From contig NZ_CP042266.1 of NCBI RefSeq assembly GCF_007856155.1, positions 5,642,001-5,706,000 of the forward strand: 64,000 nucleotides of DNA, in the 5' to 3' direction. Shown here in pieces: positions 43,064 to 51,995 of the stretch. The DNA is from Streptomyces qinzhouensis (GTDB lineage Bacteria; Actinomycetota; Actinomycetes; Streptomycetales; Streptomycetaceae). The notes below the pieces were generated by a model that worked only from the letters and a program-made list of their open reading frames with translations, had not been told where the DNA came from and made no database searches. The position numbers and the translations under genes are program-made. Position 1 is the stretch's first letter; the number at the start of each line of letters is the position of its first letter.

Positions 43064-43735
43064 GTGCATCGGCACGACCCGAAAGCAGGAACCGCCCTGA
43101 ACGCCCACCTCGACCACCGCAACCCCCTCGTGTTCGATACGCACGAGCTGGGCCGGCGTCCCGGTGCGCTCCAGCGGCTCTCCCGTACCGTGTCGGCGCC
43201 GAAGGACCTGGGCATCGAGGACGTCGTCGCAGTACCCGAGGGCGACTCCGTCGAGCTGGAGCTCCGTCTGGAGTCGGTCATGGAAGGGGTGCTCGTCACA
43301 GGCACCGCCCGTGCCGCGGCCGAGGGGGAGTGCGTAAGGTGTCTGGAGCCGCTGCGCCTCGATGTCGCTGCGGACTTCCAGGAGATGTTCTCGTACCCCG
43401 ACACCGCCGACCGGATCCGCGGCGCAGCCGCGGCGCCCGGCGACGATGCCGAGGACGAGAGCGTCGTCTATCTCAAGGACGGCCTGTTCGACCTTGAGCC
43501 CGTGCTGCGTGACGCGGTGGTGCTCGCACTGCCGATGCAGCCGGTGTGCCGGGAGGACTGTGCCGGACTCTGCCCTCAGTGCGGAATCCGGCTCGACGAC
43601 GCCCCGGACCACCATCACGACGCCACCGACATTCGTTGGGCGGCATTGCAAGGACTCGCCGGCACCATGAGGGACGGCGAGAAGGACAACATGGGCGGCG
43701 CCGACGCCGGCGTCGACGAGAAGCAGGAGAAGTAG
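43064..43735 (+). CDS. DUF177 (YceD-family) protein, 23S rRNA accumulation type
   Basis: About 212-223 residues. The family member YceD is needed for 23S rRNA accumulation in E. coli and is almost always next to rpmF, as here. Core features are [15 protein letters not shown], a CVRCLEPL pair and a second Cys pair [16 protein letters not shown] near the C-terminus that may bind zinc, followed by a His cluster ([18 protein letters not shown]). The start is uncertain: GTG at 43064 has no visible site, whereas CTG at 43097 follows AGCAGGAA and sits exactly at the conserved N-terminus ([14 protein letters not shown]). rpmF starts 2 bases after its stop. Confidence 0.88.
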   Translation: MHRHDPKAGTALNAHLDHRNPLVFDTHELGRRPGALQRLSRTVSAPKDLGIEDVVAVPEGDSVELELRLESVMEGVLVTGTARAAAEGECVRCLEPLRLDVAADFQEMFSYPDTADRIRGAAAAPGDDAEDESVVYLKDGLFDLEPVLRDAVVLALPMQPVCREDCAGLCPQCGIRLDDAPDHHHDATDIRWAALQGLAGTMRDGEKDNMGGADAGVDEKQEK

Positions 43736-43737
43736 CC

Positions 43738-43911
43738 GTGGCTGTTCCGAAGCGGAAGATGTCGCGCAGCAACACGCGCCACCGCCGGTCGCAGTGGAAG
43801 GCTGCGGTCCCCACCCTGGTTTCGTGTGAGCGTTGCCAGGAGCCCAAGCAGCAGCACATCGCGTGCCCGAGCTGCGGCACCTACAACAAGCGCCAGGTCC
43901 TCGAGGTCTGA
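43738..43911 (+). CDS. rpmF: 50S ribosomal protein L32, zinc-binding form
   Basis: 57 residues from GTG at 43738, with CAGGAG upstream inside the end of the preceding gene. The sequence [20 protein letters not shown] is classic L32, and CERC...CPSC (about residues 30-46) forms the zinc ribbon of the C+ type. It lies between DUF177 and rnc, an order widely conserved in bacteria. Confidence 0.96.
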   Translation: MAVPKRKMSRSNTRHRRSQWKAAVPTLVSCERCQEPKQQHIACPSCGTYNKRQVLEV

Positions 43912-43930
43912 GCGGCTGGTGAGAGGCCTG

Positions 43931-44779
43931 ATGTCAGAGCTGTCCAACGCCGGTGACGGAAAGCCGGCGGACAACGCCGACGCAGTCAACGCAGCCTCGT
44001 CCCACACGCTTCTGGAAGGGCGGCTCGGCTATCAAGTCGAGTCCGCCCTTCTGGTGCGTGCGCTGACCCACCGCTCGTACGCGTACGAGAACGGGGGGCT
44101 GCCCACCAACGAGCGGCTGGAGTTCCTCGGCGACTCCGTCCTCGGACTGGTGGTCACCGACACCCTTTACCGCCGGCACCCCGATCTGCCCGAGGGGCAG
44201 CTCGCCAAGCTGCGGGCCGCGGTCGTCAACTCCCGGGCCCTGGCCGGGGTGGGCCGCGGGCTCGACCTGGGCTCCTTCATCCGGCTCGGCCGGGGCGAAG
44301 AGGGCACGGGCGGCCGGGACAAGGCGTCCATCCTCGCCGACACCCTCGAAGCGGTGATCGGCGCGGTCTATCTGGACCGGGGACTCGACGCGGCTTCCGA
44401 GCTGGTGCACCGGCTCTTCGACCCGCTGATCGAGAAGTCGTCCAACCTGGGCGCGGGGCTCGACTGGAAGACCAGTCTCCAGGAGCTGACCGCCGCCGAG
44501 GGTCTCGGGGTCCCGGAGTATCTCGTCACGGAGACGGGTCCGGACCACGAGAAGACCTTCACCGCTGCTGCCCGCGTCGGTGGTGTCTCGTACGGCACCG
44601 GTACCGGCCGCAGCAAGAAGGAAGCGGAGCAGCAGGCCGCCGAGTCGGCCTGGCGGGAGATCCGCGCCGCCGCCGACGCACGGGCCGCCGAGTCCGGTAA
44701 GGCCGCGGAAGCGGAAGCCTCCGAAGGCGCCGCCGAAGAGGCCGGGGCGATCGGCGGACCGGGGTCGGCCCAGGCCTGA
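43931..44779 (+). CDS. rnc: Ribonuclease III (AbsB)
   Basis: 282 residues from ATG at 43931, 19 bases after rpmF. It cleaves double-stranded RNA in rRNA processing. In S. coelicolor it is AbsB, which is needed for antibiotic production. The signature [18 protein letters not shown] (about residue 60) holds the catalytic Glu/Asp, the second acidic pair is in [13 protein letters not shown] (about 137), and a double-stranded RNA-binding domain follows (about 178-248, ending [14 protein letters not shown]). A Glu/Ala-rich tail of about 35 residues closes the protein. Confidence 0.96.
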   Translation: MSELSNAGDGKPADNADAVNAASSHTLLEGRLGYQVESALLVRALTHRSYAYENGGLPTNERLEFLGDSVLGLVVTDTLYRRHPDLPEGQLAKLRAAVVNSRALAGVGRGLDLGSFIRLGRGEEGTGGRDKASILADTLEAVIGAVYLDRGLDAASELVHRLFDPLIEKSSNLGAGLDWKTSLQELTAAEGLGVPEYLVTETGPDHEKTFTAAARVGGVSYGTGTGRSKKEAEQQAAESAWREIRAAADARAAESGKAAEAEASEGAAEEAGAIGGPGSAQA

Positions 44780-44815
44780 TCCCCGGCCGGCTGCCGGTAT
44801 CGCACGGCATGTCGA

Positions 44816-44847
44816 AGCCCCCGTCCGGAATCGTCCGGACGGGGGCT
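44816..44847 (+). terminator. Hairpin between rnc and mutM
   Basis: AGCCCCCGTCCGG (44816-44828) pairs perfectly with CCGGACGGGGGCT (44835-44847) around a 6-base loop, 37 bases after rnc. Confidence 0.85.
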
Positions 44848-44914
44848 CGATGCCGTTCATCGCCCGTTCGGAGGTACCCTGCGGGCGTCGGCAAGAGCGT
44901 ATCCGGAGGACTCC

Positions 44915-45769
44915 GTGCCCGAACTGCCCGAGGTCGAGGTCGTACGCCGCGGACTGCTGCGCTGGGTCACCGGGCGTACGGTCGCCGAGGCACAGGTGTT
45001 GCATCCGCGCGCCGTCCGCCGCCATCCGGCCGGTCCCGTCGATTTCACGGCGCAGCTCACCGGCCAGAGCCTCGGCCTCGCCTGCCGCCGCGGCAAGTAT
45101 CTGTGGTTCTCCCTGGGCCGCACCGGCACCTCCCTCCTCGGCCACCTCGGAATGAGCGGCCAGCTCCTGGTCCAGCCCGAGGGAACCCCCGACGAACGGC
45201 ATCTGCGGATCAGGATCCGCTTCGACGACTCCATCGGTACGGAGCTGCGCTTCGTCGACCAGCGCACCTTCGGCGGGCTCTCGGTGCACGACAACACCCC
45301 CGACGGGCTGCCCGGGGCCATCGCGCACATCGCCCGCGACCCCCTGGACCCGGCCTTCGACGATTCGGCGTTCCTGAACGCGCTGAGGCTGCGCCGCACC
45401 ACGGTCAAGCGGGCGCTGCTGGACCAGTCGCTGATCAGCGGGGTGGGCAATATCTACGCGGACGAGGCGCTGTGGCGGGCGAGGCTCCACTACGACCGCC
45501 CCACGGCGACCCTGACCCGGCCCCGGGCGACCGAGTTGCTCGGTCATGTGCGGGATGTGATGACGGCGGCCCTCGCGGAGGGCGGCACCAGCTTCGACAG
45601 CCTGTATGTGAACGTCAACGGCGAATCGGGATACTTCGACCGGTCGCTGGACGCCTATGGGCGGGAGGACGAACCCTGCCGGCGCTGCGGTGCGCCGATC
45701 CGCCGCCGCCCGTGGATGAACCGGTCCAGCTACTACTGCCCGCGCTGCCAGCGCCCGCCGCGCCCCTAG
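44915..45769 (+). CDS. mutM: Formamidopyrimidine-DNA glycosylase (Fpg)
   Basis: 284 residues from GTG at 44915 with GGAGGA 6 bases upstream. It removes oxidised purines such as 8-oxoguanine and nicks the site. The N-terminus [13 protein letters not shown] carries the catalytic Pro (after Met removal) and Glu. [10 protein letters not shown] contains the conserved Lys, [15 protein letters not shown] is the helix-two-turn-helix, and the C-terminal zinc finger C-x2-C...C-x2-C with [11 protein letters not shown] completes the protein. Confidence 0.96.
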   Translation: MPELPEVEVVRRGLLRWVTGRTVAEAQVLHPRAVRRHPAGPVDFTAQLTGQSLGLACRRGKYLWFSLGRTGTSLLGHLGMSGQLLVQPEGTPDERHLRIRIRFDDSIGTELRFVDQRTFGGLSVHDNTPDGLPGAIAHIARDPLDPAFDDSAFLNALRLRRTTVKRALLDQSLISGVGNIYADEALWRARLHYDRPTATLTRPRATELLGHVRDVMTAALAEGGTSFDSLYVNVNGESGYFDRSLDAYGREDEPCRRCGAPIRRRPWMNRSSYYCPRCQRPPRP

Positions 45770-45817
45770 AGTCGGCCTCAGGCCCGCCGTAAAGGTTCTC
45801 AGGTCCCGTCGTACGGG

Positions 45818-46690
45818 TCAGTAACCGAAGTTCTGCGTCCACCAGGGGCCGCCGCCGCCCAGATGGACGCCGACGCCGAGGGTCTTGTAGTCGCAGTTGA
45901 GGATGTTCGCACGGTGGCCGTCGCTGTTCATCCAGGCATTCATCACCGCGGCCGCGTCCGCCTGGCCTCGGGCGATGTTCTCGGCGGCCAGGTTCTTCAC
46001 GCCCGACTGCTTCGCCCGGTCCCAGGGCGAGTCGCCGTCCGGGTCGGTGTGGTCGAAGAAGCCGCGGGCCGCCATATCGGCACTGAAGTTCCCGGCGAGG
46101 CGGGCGAGCGCGGAGTCGAACCGCAGCGGGCTGCAGCCGACCTTGGCGCGCTCCTGGTTCACCAGCTCCAGCACCTCCGCCTCCATCGCGGTCTCCTTGG
46201 AGGAGGAGGCGCTCTGCTTGCGCGGGGGCTCCGGGTTCCGGGTGGCGGGGGAGGAGGACGCGGCCCGCTCCGGGGCGCCGGCCCTCGGTTCCTGCGAGCG
46301 GGGCGCGGGGACGGAGGGGCGCCGGGACTCGGTGGCCTTCCCGGCCGTCTGCTCGGTCTTCCGCTCCGGCGGCGCGGCGGACGGCGCTTTGCCGGGGGTG
46401 CCGGTCGGGGAGGTCGAGGGCAGCTGCGGAGCGGTGGGTCCGGTGGGGGTGCCGGAAGCGGAGGCCGTCGGCCGGGCACCGTTGTCGCCCTGGGTGTTCA
46501 GCGTGGCCCGGCCCTCGGCGCGGACCTCACTGCCGGGGGCGCTGTCGCCGCCGGTGACGAAGGTGGAGCCGCCCGGCAGCAGCCCGGAAGCGACGGCCAC
46601 GGCACCCATGGCCACCGCGGCGGAGGCGCCCAGCAGCCCCGTCCGCAGGGGTGCGCCCCCGCGCTTGGCGGTGCTTCGATGACGTCCCAT
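45818..46690 (-). CDS. Secreted CAP-domain (SCP/PR1-like) protein
   Basis: 290 residues from ATG at 46690, with AGGAAGG upstream. The N-terminus is basic with a hydrophobic segment ([22 protein letters not shown], about residues 17-38), so it is exported or membrane-anchored. About 130 residues of Pro/Ser/Thr/Ala-rich linker follow, typical of cell-wall-spanning regions. The C-terminal CAP domain (about 170-290) shows [52 protein letters not shown] and a closing WWTQNFGY. Bacterial CAP proteins have no single known activity. It converges with mutM and diverges from acyP. Confidence 0.9.
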   Translation of the reverse strand: MGRHRSTAKRGGAPLRTGLLGASAAVAMGAVAVASGLLPGGSTFVTGGDSAPGSEVRAEGRATLNTQGDNGARPTASASGTPTGPTAPQLPSTSPTGTPGKAPSAAPPERKTEQTAGKATESRRPSVPAPRSQEPRAGAPERAASSSPATRNPEPPRKQSASSSKETAMEAEVLELVNQERAKVGCSPLRFDSALARLAGNFSADMAARGFFDHTDPDGDSPWDRAKQSGVKNLAAENIARGQADAAAVMNAWMNSDGHRANILNCDYKTLGVGVHLGGGGPWWTQNFGY

Positions 46691-46874
46691 CTGGCTGTGC
46701 CTTCCTCTTGCCGTGGAGCCCGGAGTGCGCCGAACACATCGCTTACCGGACCCCATCCGGGCAAAACCGGAAACAGGCTCGCCCGAACGGGTGACGTTCG
46801 TTGCGAGGGGACTGTACGCCATGAGCTCTGTGACGGAAGTGCTCCATGAGCAAACCGGAGACTACGGTGACGCC

Positions 46875-47156
46875 ATGAACGATGCCGCACGACTGACCGC
46901 CTGGGTACGCGGGCGGGTACAAGGAGTGGGCTTCCGCTGGTTCACCAGGGCAAACGCTCTGGAAATCGGGGGGCTCACGGGATTCGCCCTCAATCTCGAC
47001 GACGGCAGGGTGCAGATCGTGGCCGAGGGGCCGCGTGAGAATTGCCACCGTTTGCTGGAATGGCTCCGTTCCGGCGACACACCCGGGCGCGTCGACGGTG
47101 TGACTGAGATCTGGGACACTCCCCGCGGTGGTTACGACGGATTCGCGATCCGCTGA
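46875..47156 (+). CDS. acyP: Acylphosphatase
   Basis: 93 residues from ATG at 46875. It hydrolyses carboxyl-phosphate bonds such as acetyl phosphate. The phosphate-binding loop [14 protein letters not shown] (with the key Arg, about residue 18) and the catalytic Asn in [17 protein letters not shown] (about 39) are intact, and length is normal. It is a single gene between the CAP-protein gene and the small coiled-coil gene. Confidence 0.94.
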   Translation: MNDAARLTAWVRGRVQGVGFRWFTRANALEIGGLTGFALNLDDGRVQIVAEGPRENCHRLLEWLRSGDTPGRVDGVTEIWDTPRGGYDGFAIR

Positions 47157-47562
47157 CGGATCCCCCGGCGGTGGTTCCTCCGGCCACCCGCACGGCGGAC
47201 ACGTTCTGGCGTCCCCGACCCCCCGCTCCGGACGGAAACCTCCTGGTGGTTGCCAATATCGGCGGTTCGTGCCAGGCTGCGGCCCAGTACGGATGATCTC
47301 CACACCCCCGGGCCCCGGAAGGCCGCCCGCGCCGCCTTGTGAGCGGCCGGATGCGCACCGGTTCGGCCGCGCCAGAGGGGCGTGATCGTGTTGACCGTCA
47401 AACTTTTTGGTGAGACTCTGGAAGCCCCGCGCACCCCGACTGTCCGGCAGTAGGAACCGCAGCGAGACCAGAGCAGTCACCGCCACTGCCGAGCACCAGC
47501 GGGTGCGAATCCCACGACCCACACCGCATCGGTCGGTCACTCAGTGTGGAGGACCATCCATC
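47157..47562 (+). promoter_or_regulatory. Long leader region of the small coiled-coil gene
   Basis: 406 bases without a gene. TTGACCGTCAA at 47391-47401 is a perfect 11-base palindrome that also supplies a TTGACC -35-like box; it is followed by CTTTTT and a TGAGAC stretch at roughly -10 distance. A transcript starting there would have a 5' leader of about 140 bases before the GGAGG of the next gene. No riboswitch class recognised. Confidence 0.45.
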
Positions 47563-47781
47563 ATGGCAAAGGCGCTTCTCGGTTACGTCGGCGGTTCCGA
47601 CCCGCGACTTCTCTCCGAGATGCGACGGCTTCAGCAGCGCGTCCAGGACCTCGAATCCGAGCTTGTACGGATCCAGTCCGAGAACGACGCGCTGAGCGCT
47701 GCCGTTGCTCAGCACCCGGGAGAGTCGCTGCTCGACAGCATCGACATCGACGTACCGCAGGCGGAGCCCGCGCTCACCTGA
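47563..47781 (+). CDS. Small coiled-coil protein of unknown function
   Basis: 72 residues from ATG at 47563, preceded by GGAGGACC. The N-terminus MAKALLGYVGGSDPRLLSEM is followed by a clear leucine-heptad coiled coil (MRRLQQRVQDLESELVRIQ, residues 20-45) and an acidic tail. By recall, close homologues occur throughout streptomycetes at this place before smc. The structure suggests a dimeric adaptor; no function is known to me. It ends with its own strong terminator, so it is probably a single-gene transcript with a long leader. Confidence 0.85.
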   Translation: MAKALLGYVGGSDPRLLSEMRRLQQRVQDLESELVRIQSENDALSAAVAQHPGESLLDSIDIDVPQAEPALT

Positions 47782-47819
47782 GCACGGAGCCGCCGGAGAA
47801 ACATCGCGCGAAGATATGC

Positions 47820-47841
47820 AAGGGACGCCTAGGCGTCCCTT
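47820..47841 (+). terminator. Terminator after the coiled-coil gene
   Basis: AAGGGACGCC-TA-GGCGTCCCTT is a perfect 10-bp stem followed by CTTTCTT. Confidence 0.92.
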
Positions 47842-48119
47842 CTTTCTTGCCTTCTCGTCTTTCTTGCCTCTTCGCCGGTGACTGTCTTTTCCCGGTGCCT
47901 TTGTTTTCTCAGCCGGTGTTTCTACCGAGGCCTTTTCGCTGTCCTTACCCCCGCTGTCCGCCCCTGCCGTCCGCCCCTTCGGCCGCCGGGCCCGCACCGC
48001 CCGTCGCCGACGACTCCTCCTTACCCACTGTGTGCCCGGCGCCTCCTACGGTGAAACCGCAGGAGAACCATGGGTGGCCAGCGGTCTCCCGAGCGTTGTG
48101 GAAGGTAGAGTCCGGCTGC
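47842..48119 (+). promoter_or_regulatory. Upstream region of smc
   Basis: 278 bases with an unusually pyrimidine-rich start (47842-47960: many CTT, TTTC and CCTTT runs) before the smc GTG. No gene is called; open frames here are extensions of smc. It presumably holds the smc promoter. Confidence 0.45.
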
Positions 48120-51100
48120 GTGCACCTCAAGGCCATGACCCTGCGCGGGTTCAAATCCTTCGCCTCGGCCACCACTCTGCGGTTCGAGCCGGGCATCACC
48201 TGTGTCGTGGGCCCCAACGGTTCGGGCAAATCCAATGTCGTGGACGCGCTTTCCTGGGTGATGGGCGAACAGGGAGCCAAATCGCTGCGCGGCGGCAAGA
48301 TGGAGGACGTCATCTTCGCCGGCACCACCGGGCGGCCTCCGCTCGGCCGCGCCGAGGTGTCCCTGACCATCGACAACTCCGACGGCGCCCTCCCCATCGA
48401 GTACGCCGAGGTCACCATTACGCGGATCATGTTCCGCAACGGCGGCAGCGAGTACCAGCTCAACGGCGATACCTGCCGGCTGCTCGATATTCAGGAACTG
48501 CTCTCCGATTCCGGTATCGGCCGCGAGATGCATGTCATCGTCGGCCAGGGGCAACTCGATTCCGTACTCCACGCCGATCCGATGGGCCGCCGGGCCTTCA
48601 TCGAAGAGGCCGCGGGTGTGCTGAAGCACCGCAAGCGCAAGGAGAAGGCGCTGCGGAAGCTGGACTCGATGCGGGCGAATCTCGCCCGGGTCCAGGATCT
48701 GACCGATGAACTCCGGCGGCAGCTCAAACCGCTCGGCCGGCAGGCCGCGGTCGCCCGCCGGGCCGCTGTCATCCAGGCCGATCTCCGCGACGCCAGACTG
48801 CGGCTGCTCGCCGACGATCTGGTCCGGCTCCGGGAGGCGCTGCGGTCCGAGATCGCCGACGAGGCCGCGCTGAAACAGCGCAGGGAGAACACCGAGCGGG
48901 AGCTGAAGGAGGCGCTGGCCGGGGAGAGCGCGCTGGAGGACGAGGTGCGCCGGCTCGCGCCCCGGCTGGAGCGGGCCCAGCAGACCTGGTACGAACTCTC
49001 CCGGCTCGCCGAACGTGTCCGCGGCACGGTCTCCCTCGCCGACGCTCGGGTCCGCAGCGCCACCGACCGGCCCGCGGAGGAGCGGCGCGGCCGGGATCCG
49101 GAGGACATGGAGCGCGAGGCCGCCCGGATCCGGGAACAGGAGGCCGAACTGGCGGCCGCGCTGGAGGCCGCCGAGCGGGCCCTGGAGGACACCGTCGCCC
49201 ACCGGGCCGAACTGGAGCGGCAGTGGGCCGCCGAGGAGCGCCGGCTCAAGGACGTGGCCCGGGCGATCGCCGACCGCCGTGAACAGCTGGCCCGGCTCGG
49301 TGCCCAGGTCACCGCCGCGCAGGGCCGGGCCGCCGCGGCCGAGGCGGAGATCGACCGGCTCGTCGCCGCCCGGGACGAGGCGCGGGAACGGGCTGTCGCC
49401 GCCCAGGAGGCCTACGAGGAGCTGCGGGCCGAGGCCGACGGACTCGACGCGGGCGACACCGAACTCGGCGAGTGCCACGACGCCGCCCGCCGGGAGCTGG
49501 CCGGGGCCGAGAACGTACTCACCGCCGCCCGGGACGCCCAGGCCGCCGCCGAACGGGAGCGGGCCGCCGTCGCCGCCCGCCGTGACGCCCTCGCGCTCGG
49601 GCTGCGGCGCAAGGACGGCACCGGTGCGCTGTTGGCCGCCCGGGAGCAGCTGACCGGGCTGCTGGGGCCGGCGTCCGATCTGCTGTCCGTGACCCCCGGC
49701 TATGAGATCCCGGTGGCCGCCGCGCTGGGAGCGGCCGCCGACGCCGTGGCCGTGGCCGGTCCGTCGACCGCGGCCGAGGCTCTGCGGCTGCTGCGGAAGT
49801 CGGATGCCGGCCGGGCCGCGATACTGCTCGGAGACGCCCCGGAGGACCCGGCGGCCGGGCCGGGCCGGACCGCCGACGGGCCGCCGCGCGTGGCGGATCT
49901 CGTGCGCGGCCCCGCCGAACTGATGCCCGCCGTCCGCAGACTCGTCCGGGACACGGTCGTCGTCGGCACCCTGGAGGAGGCCGAGGAACTGGTCTACGCC
50001 CGCCCCGGGCTGACCGCCGTCACCGCCGACGGCGATGTCCTGGGCGCGTACTTCGCCCAGGGCGGTTCGGCGTCCGCGCCCAGCCTGCTGGAGGTCCAGG
50101 CCTCCGTCGACGAGGCCGCGGCCGCCCTCGCCGTACTGGATATCCGCTGCGCCGAGCTGGCCGTTGCCCGGGACCGGGCCGCCGAGGGACGTACCGGCTG
50201 CGCGGCGCTCGTCGAGGAGCTGGGGGAGCGGCGCCGGGCCGCCGAACGGGAGAAGTCCGCGTTCTCCGGCCGCCTCGGCGGGCTCGCGGGCCAGGCCCGG
50301 GCCGCCGCCGGCGAGGCCGAGCGCACCGCCGCGGCCGTCGCCCGGGCCGGGGAGGCGCTGGAGCGGGCCCGTACCGACGCCGAGGAGATCGCCGCACGGC
50401 TGGCGGCGGCCGAGGAGGCCGTCCCCGACGGTACGGAGGTGGCGGAGCCCGACACCCAGGTACGGGACCGGCTCGCGGCCGACGGGGCCAACGCCCGCCA
50501 GACCGAGATGGAGGCCCGCCTCCAGGTCCGTACCCACGAGGAGCGGACGAAGGGGCTCACGGGCCGGGCCGACGCCCTCGACCGGGGGGCGCGGGCCGAG
50601 CGCGAGGCGCGGGTACGGGCCGCGCGGCTCCGTGACCGGCTGCGCCACGAGGCCGCGGTGGCCACGGCCGTCGCCGCCGGGGCCCGGTGTCTGCTGGCGC
50701 ATGTCGAGGTGTCCCTGGGCCGGGCCGTCGAGGAACGTACCGCCGCCGAGGGCGCCCGGGCCGAACGGGAGGCCGGGCTCGGCCGGGCCCGGGCCCGGGG
50801 CCGCGACCTCAAGGGTGTGCTGGACCGGCTGACGGACTCGGTGCACCGGGGCGAGGTCCTCGGCGCCGAGAAACGCCTCCGGATCGAACAGCTCGAGACC
50901 AGGGCGCTGGAGGAGCTGGGCGTCGAGCCCGCGGGCCTGATCGCCGAGTACGGCCCCGATCAGCCCGTACCGCCGTCCCCGCCCGCCGAGGGCGAGGAGC
51001 TGCCGGCGGATCCCGGTCACCCCCGCAATCTGCCCCGGGCCTTCGACCGGGCCGGGCAGGAGAAGCGGCTGAAGGCCGCGGAGCGGGCGTACCAGCAACT

Positions 51101-51692
51101 CGGCAAGGTCAATCCGCTGGCGCTCGAGGAGTTCGCGGCGCTGGAGGAACGGCACCAGTTCCTCTCCGAGCAGTTGGAGGACCTGAAGAAGACCCGGGCC
51201 GATCTTTTGACGGTGGTCAAGGAGGTCGACGAACGGGTCGAGCAGGTGTTCACGGAGGCGTACCGCGATACGGCCCGGGAGTTCGAGGGCGTGTTCGCAC
51301 GGCTCTTCCCGGGCGGCGAGGGGCGGCTCGTGCTCACCGACCCCGGGAACATGCTCACCACCGGTATCGACGTCGAGGCCCGGCCGCCGGGGAAGAAGGT
51401 GAAGCGGCTCTCCCTGCTCTCCGGCGGTGAGCGCTCCCTGACGGCGGTCGCGATGCTGGTCTCCATCTTCAAGGCACGGCCCAGTCCCTTCTATGTGATG
51501 GACGAGGTGGAGGCGGCGCTCGACGACACCAACCTCCAGCGACTGATCCGGATCATGCAGGAGCTCCAGGAGTCCTCGCAGCTCATCGTGATCACCCACC
51601 AGAAACGCACGATGGAGGTCGCGGACGCGCTGTACGGGGTGTCGATGCAGGGCGACGGAGTCTCCAAGGTCATCAGCCAGCGCCTCCGGTAG
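48120..51692 (+). CDS. smc: Chromosome segregation protein SMC
   Basis: 1190 residues from GTG at 48120. SMC dimers with ScpAB load at ParB sites and extrude DNA loops; in Streptomyces they help condense chromosomes in spores. The N-terminal head has Walker A in GPNGSGKSNVVDAL (about residue 33) and a Q-loop in SWVMGEQGAKSLRGG. Coiled-coil arms follow, with a hinge around residues 510-660 (LGAAADAVAV, AEELVYARPGLTAVTADGD). The C-terminal head has the signature LSGGERSLTAVAMLVS (about 1100) and Walker B FYVMDEVEAALDD. The arms are very Ala/Arg/Glu rich. ScpAB genes are not in this window. Confidence 0.97.
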   Translation: MHLKAMTLRGFKSFASATTLRFEPGITCVVGPNGSGKSNVVDALSWVMGEQGAKSLRGGKMEDVIFAGTTGRPPLGRAEVSLTIDNSDGALPIEYAEVTITRIMFRNGGSEYQLNGDTCRLLDIQELLSDSGIGREMHVIVGQGQLDSVLHADPMGRRAFIEEAAGVLKHRKRKEKALRKLDSMRANLARVQDLTDELRRQLKPLGRQAAVARRAAVIQADLRDARLRLLADDLVRLREALRSEIADEAALKQRRENTERELKEALAGESALEDEVRRLAPRLERAQQTWYELSRLAERVRGTVSLADARVRSATDRPAEERRGRDPEDMEREAARIREQEAELAAALEAAERALEDTVAHRAELERQWAAEERRLKDVARAIADRREQLARLGAQVTAAQGRAAAAEAEIDRLVAARDEARERAVAAQEAYEELRAEADGLDAGDTELGECHDAARRELAGAENVLTAARDAQAAAERERAAVAARRDALALGLRRKDGTGALLAAREQLTGLLGPASDLLSVTPGYEIPVAAALGAAADAVAVAGPSTAAEALRLLRKSDAGRAAILLGDAPEDPAAGPGRTADGPPRVADLVRGPAELMPAVRRLVRDTVVVGTLEEAEELVYARPGLTAVTADGDVLGAYFAQGGSASAPSLLEVQASVDEAAAALAVLDIRCAELAVARDRAAEGRTGCAALVEELGERRRAAEREKSAFSGRLGGLAGQARAAAGEAERTAAAVARAGEALERARTDAEEIAARLAAAEEAVPDGTEVAEPDTQVRDRLAADGANARQTEMEARLQVRTHEERTKGLTGRADALDRGARAEREARVRAARLRDRLRHEAAVATAVAAGARCLLAHVEVSLGRAVEERTAAEGARAEREAGLGRARARGRDLKGVLDRLTDSVHRGEVLGAEKRLRIEQLETRALEELGVEPAGLIAEYGPDQPVPPSPPAEGEELPADPGHPRNLPRAFDRAGQEKRLKAAERAYQQLGKVNPLALEEFAALEERHQFLSEQLEDLKKTRADLLTVVKEVDERVEQVFTEAYRDTAREFEGVFARLFPGGEGRLVLTDPGNMLTTGIDVEARPPGKKVKRLSLLSGGERSLTAVAMLVSIFKARPSPFYVMDEVEAALDDTNLQRLIRIMQELQESSQLIVITHQKRTMEVADALYGVSMQGDGVSKVISQRLR

Positions 51693-51924
51693 GCCCGGGC
51701 CGCCGCCGCCGCCCGGCATGTGCCGGCTCCGGTGACGGGCCGGTCCGCGGCCCATGCGCCCCGCCGGGAGCCTGCCGCGGCGGGCGGTCCGTGGTTCGTA
51801 GCCCGACCGCTGTATGCGGTGGACGGCGACTGCCGCCGGGGGCTCGGGCCACGTCCGGCCCCGTCACCGCGCCGGAGGCGTCCCGCCGGCCCGCCGGGCT
51901 GCCCGCGAACACTGAAGCAGCAGC

Positions 51925-51961
51925 TCAAGTGGTGGGCGGGCGTGAGGTGTGCGCCACTTGA
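51925..51961. promoter_or_regulatory. Inverted repeat upstream of the glucose permease gene
   Basis: TCAAGTGG (51925-51932) and CCACTTGA (51954-51961) are perfect reverse complements 21 bases apart, 35-71 bases before the start codon. Spacing of about three helical turns between centres would suit a dimeric or looped regulator. Confidence 0.5.
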
Positions 51962-51995
51962 AGGGCTCCCACCGGAGTCGGCCCCAGGAGTAGAC

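Noticed and set aside
48021..51755. 1244-residue open frame antisense to smc
   Set aside because: SMC motifs on the plus strand are intact along the whole length, so the antisense frame is a composition effect.
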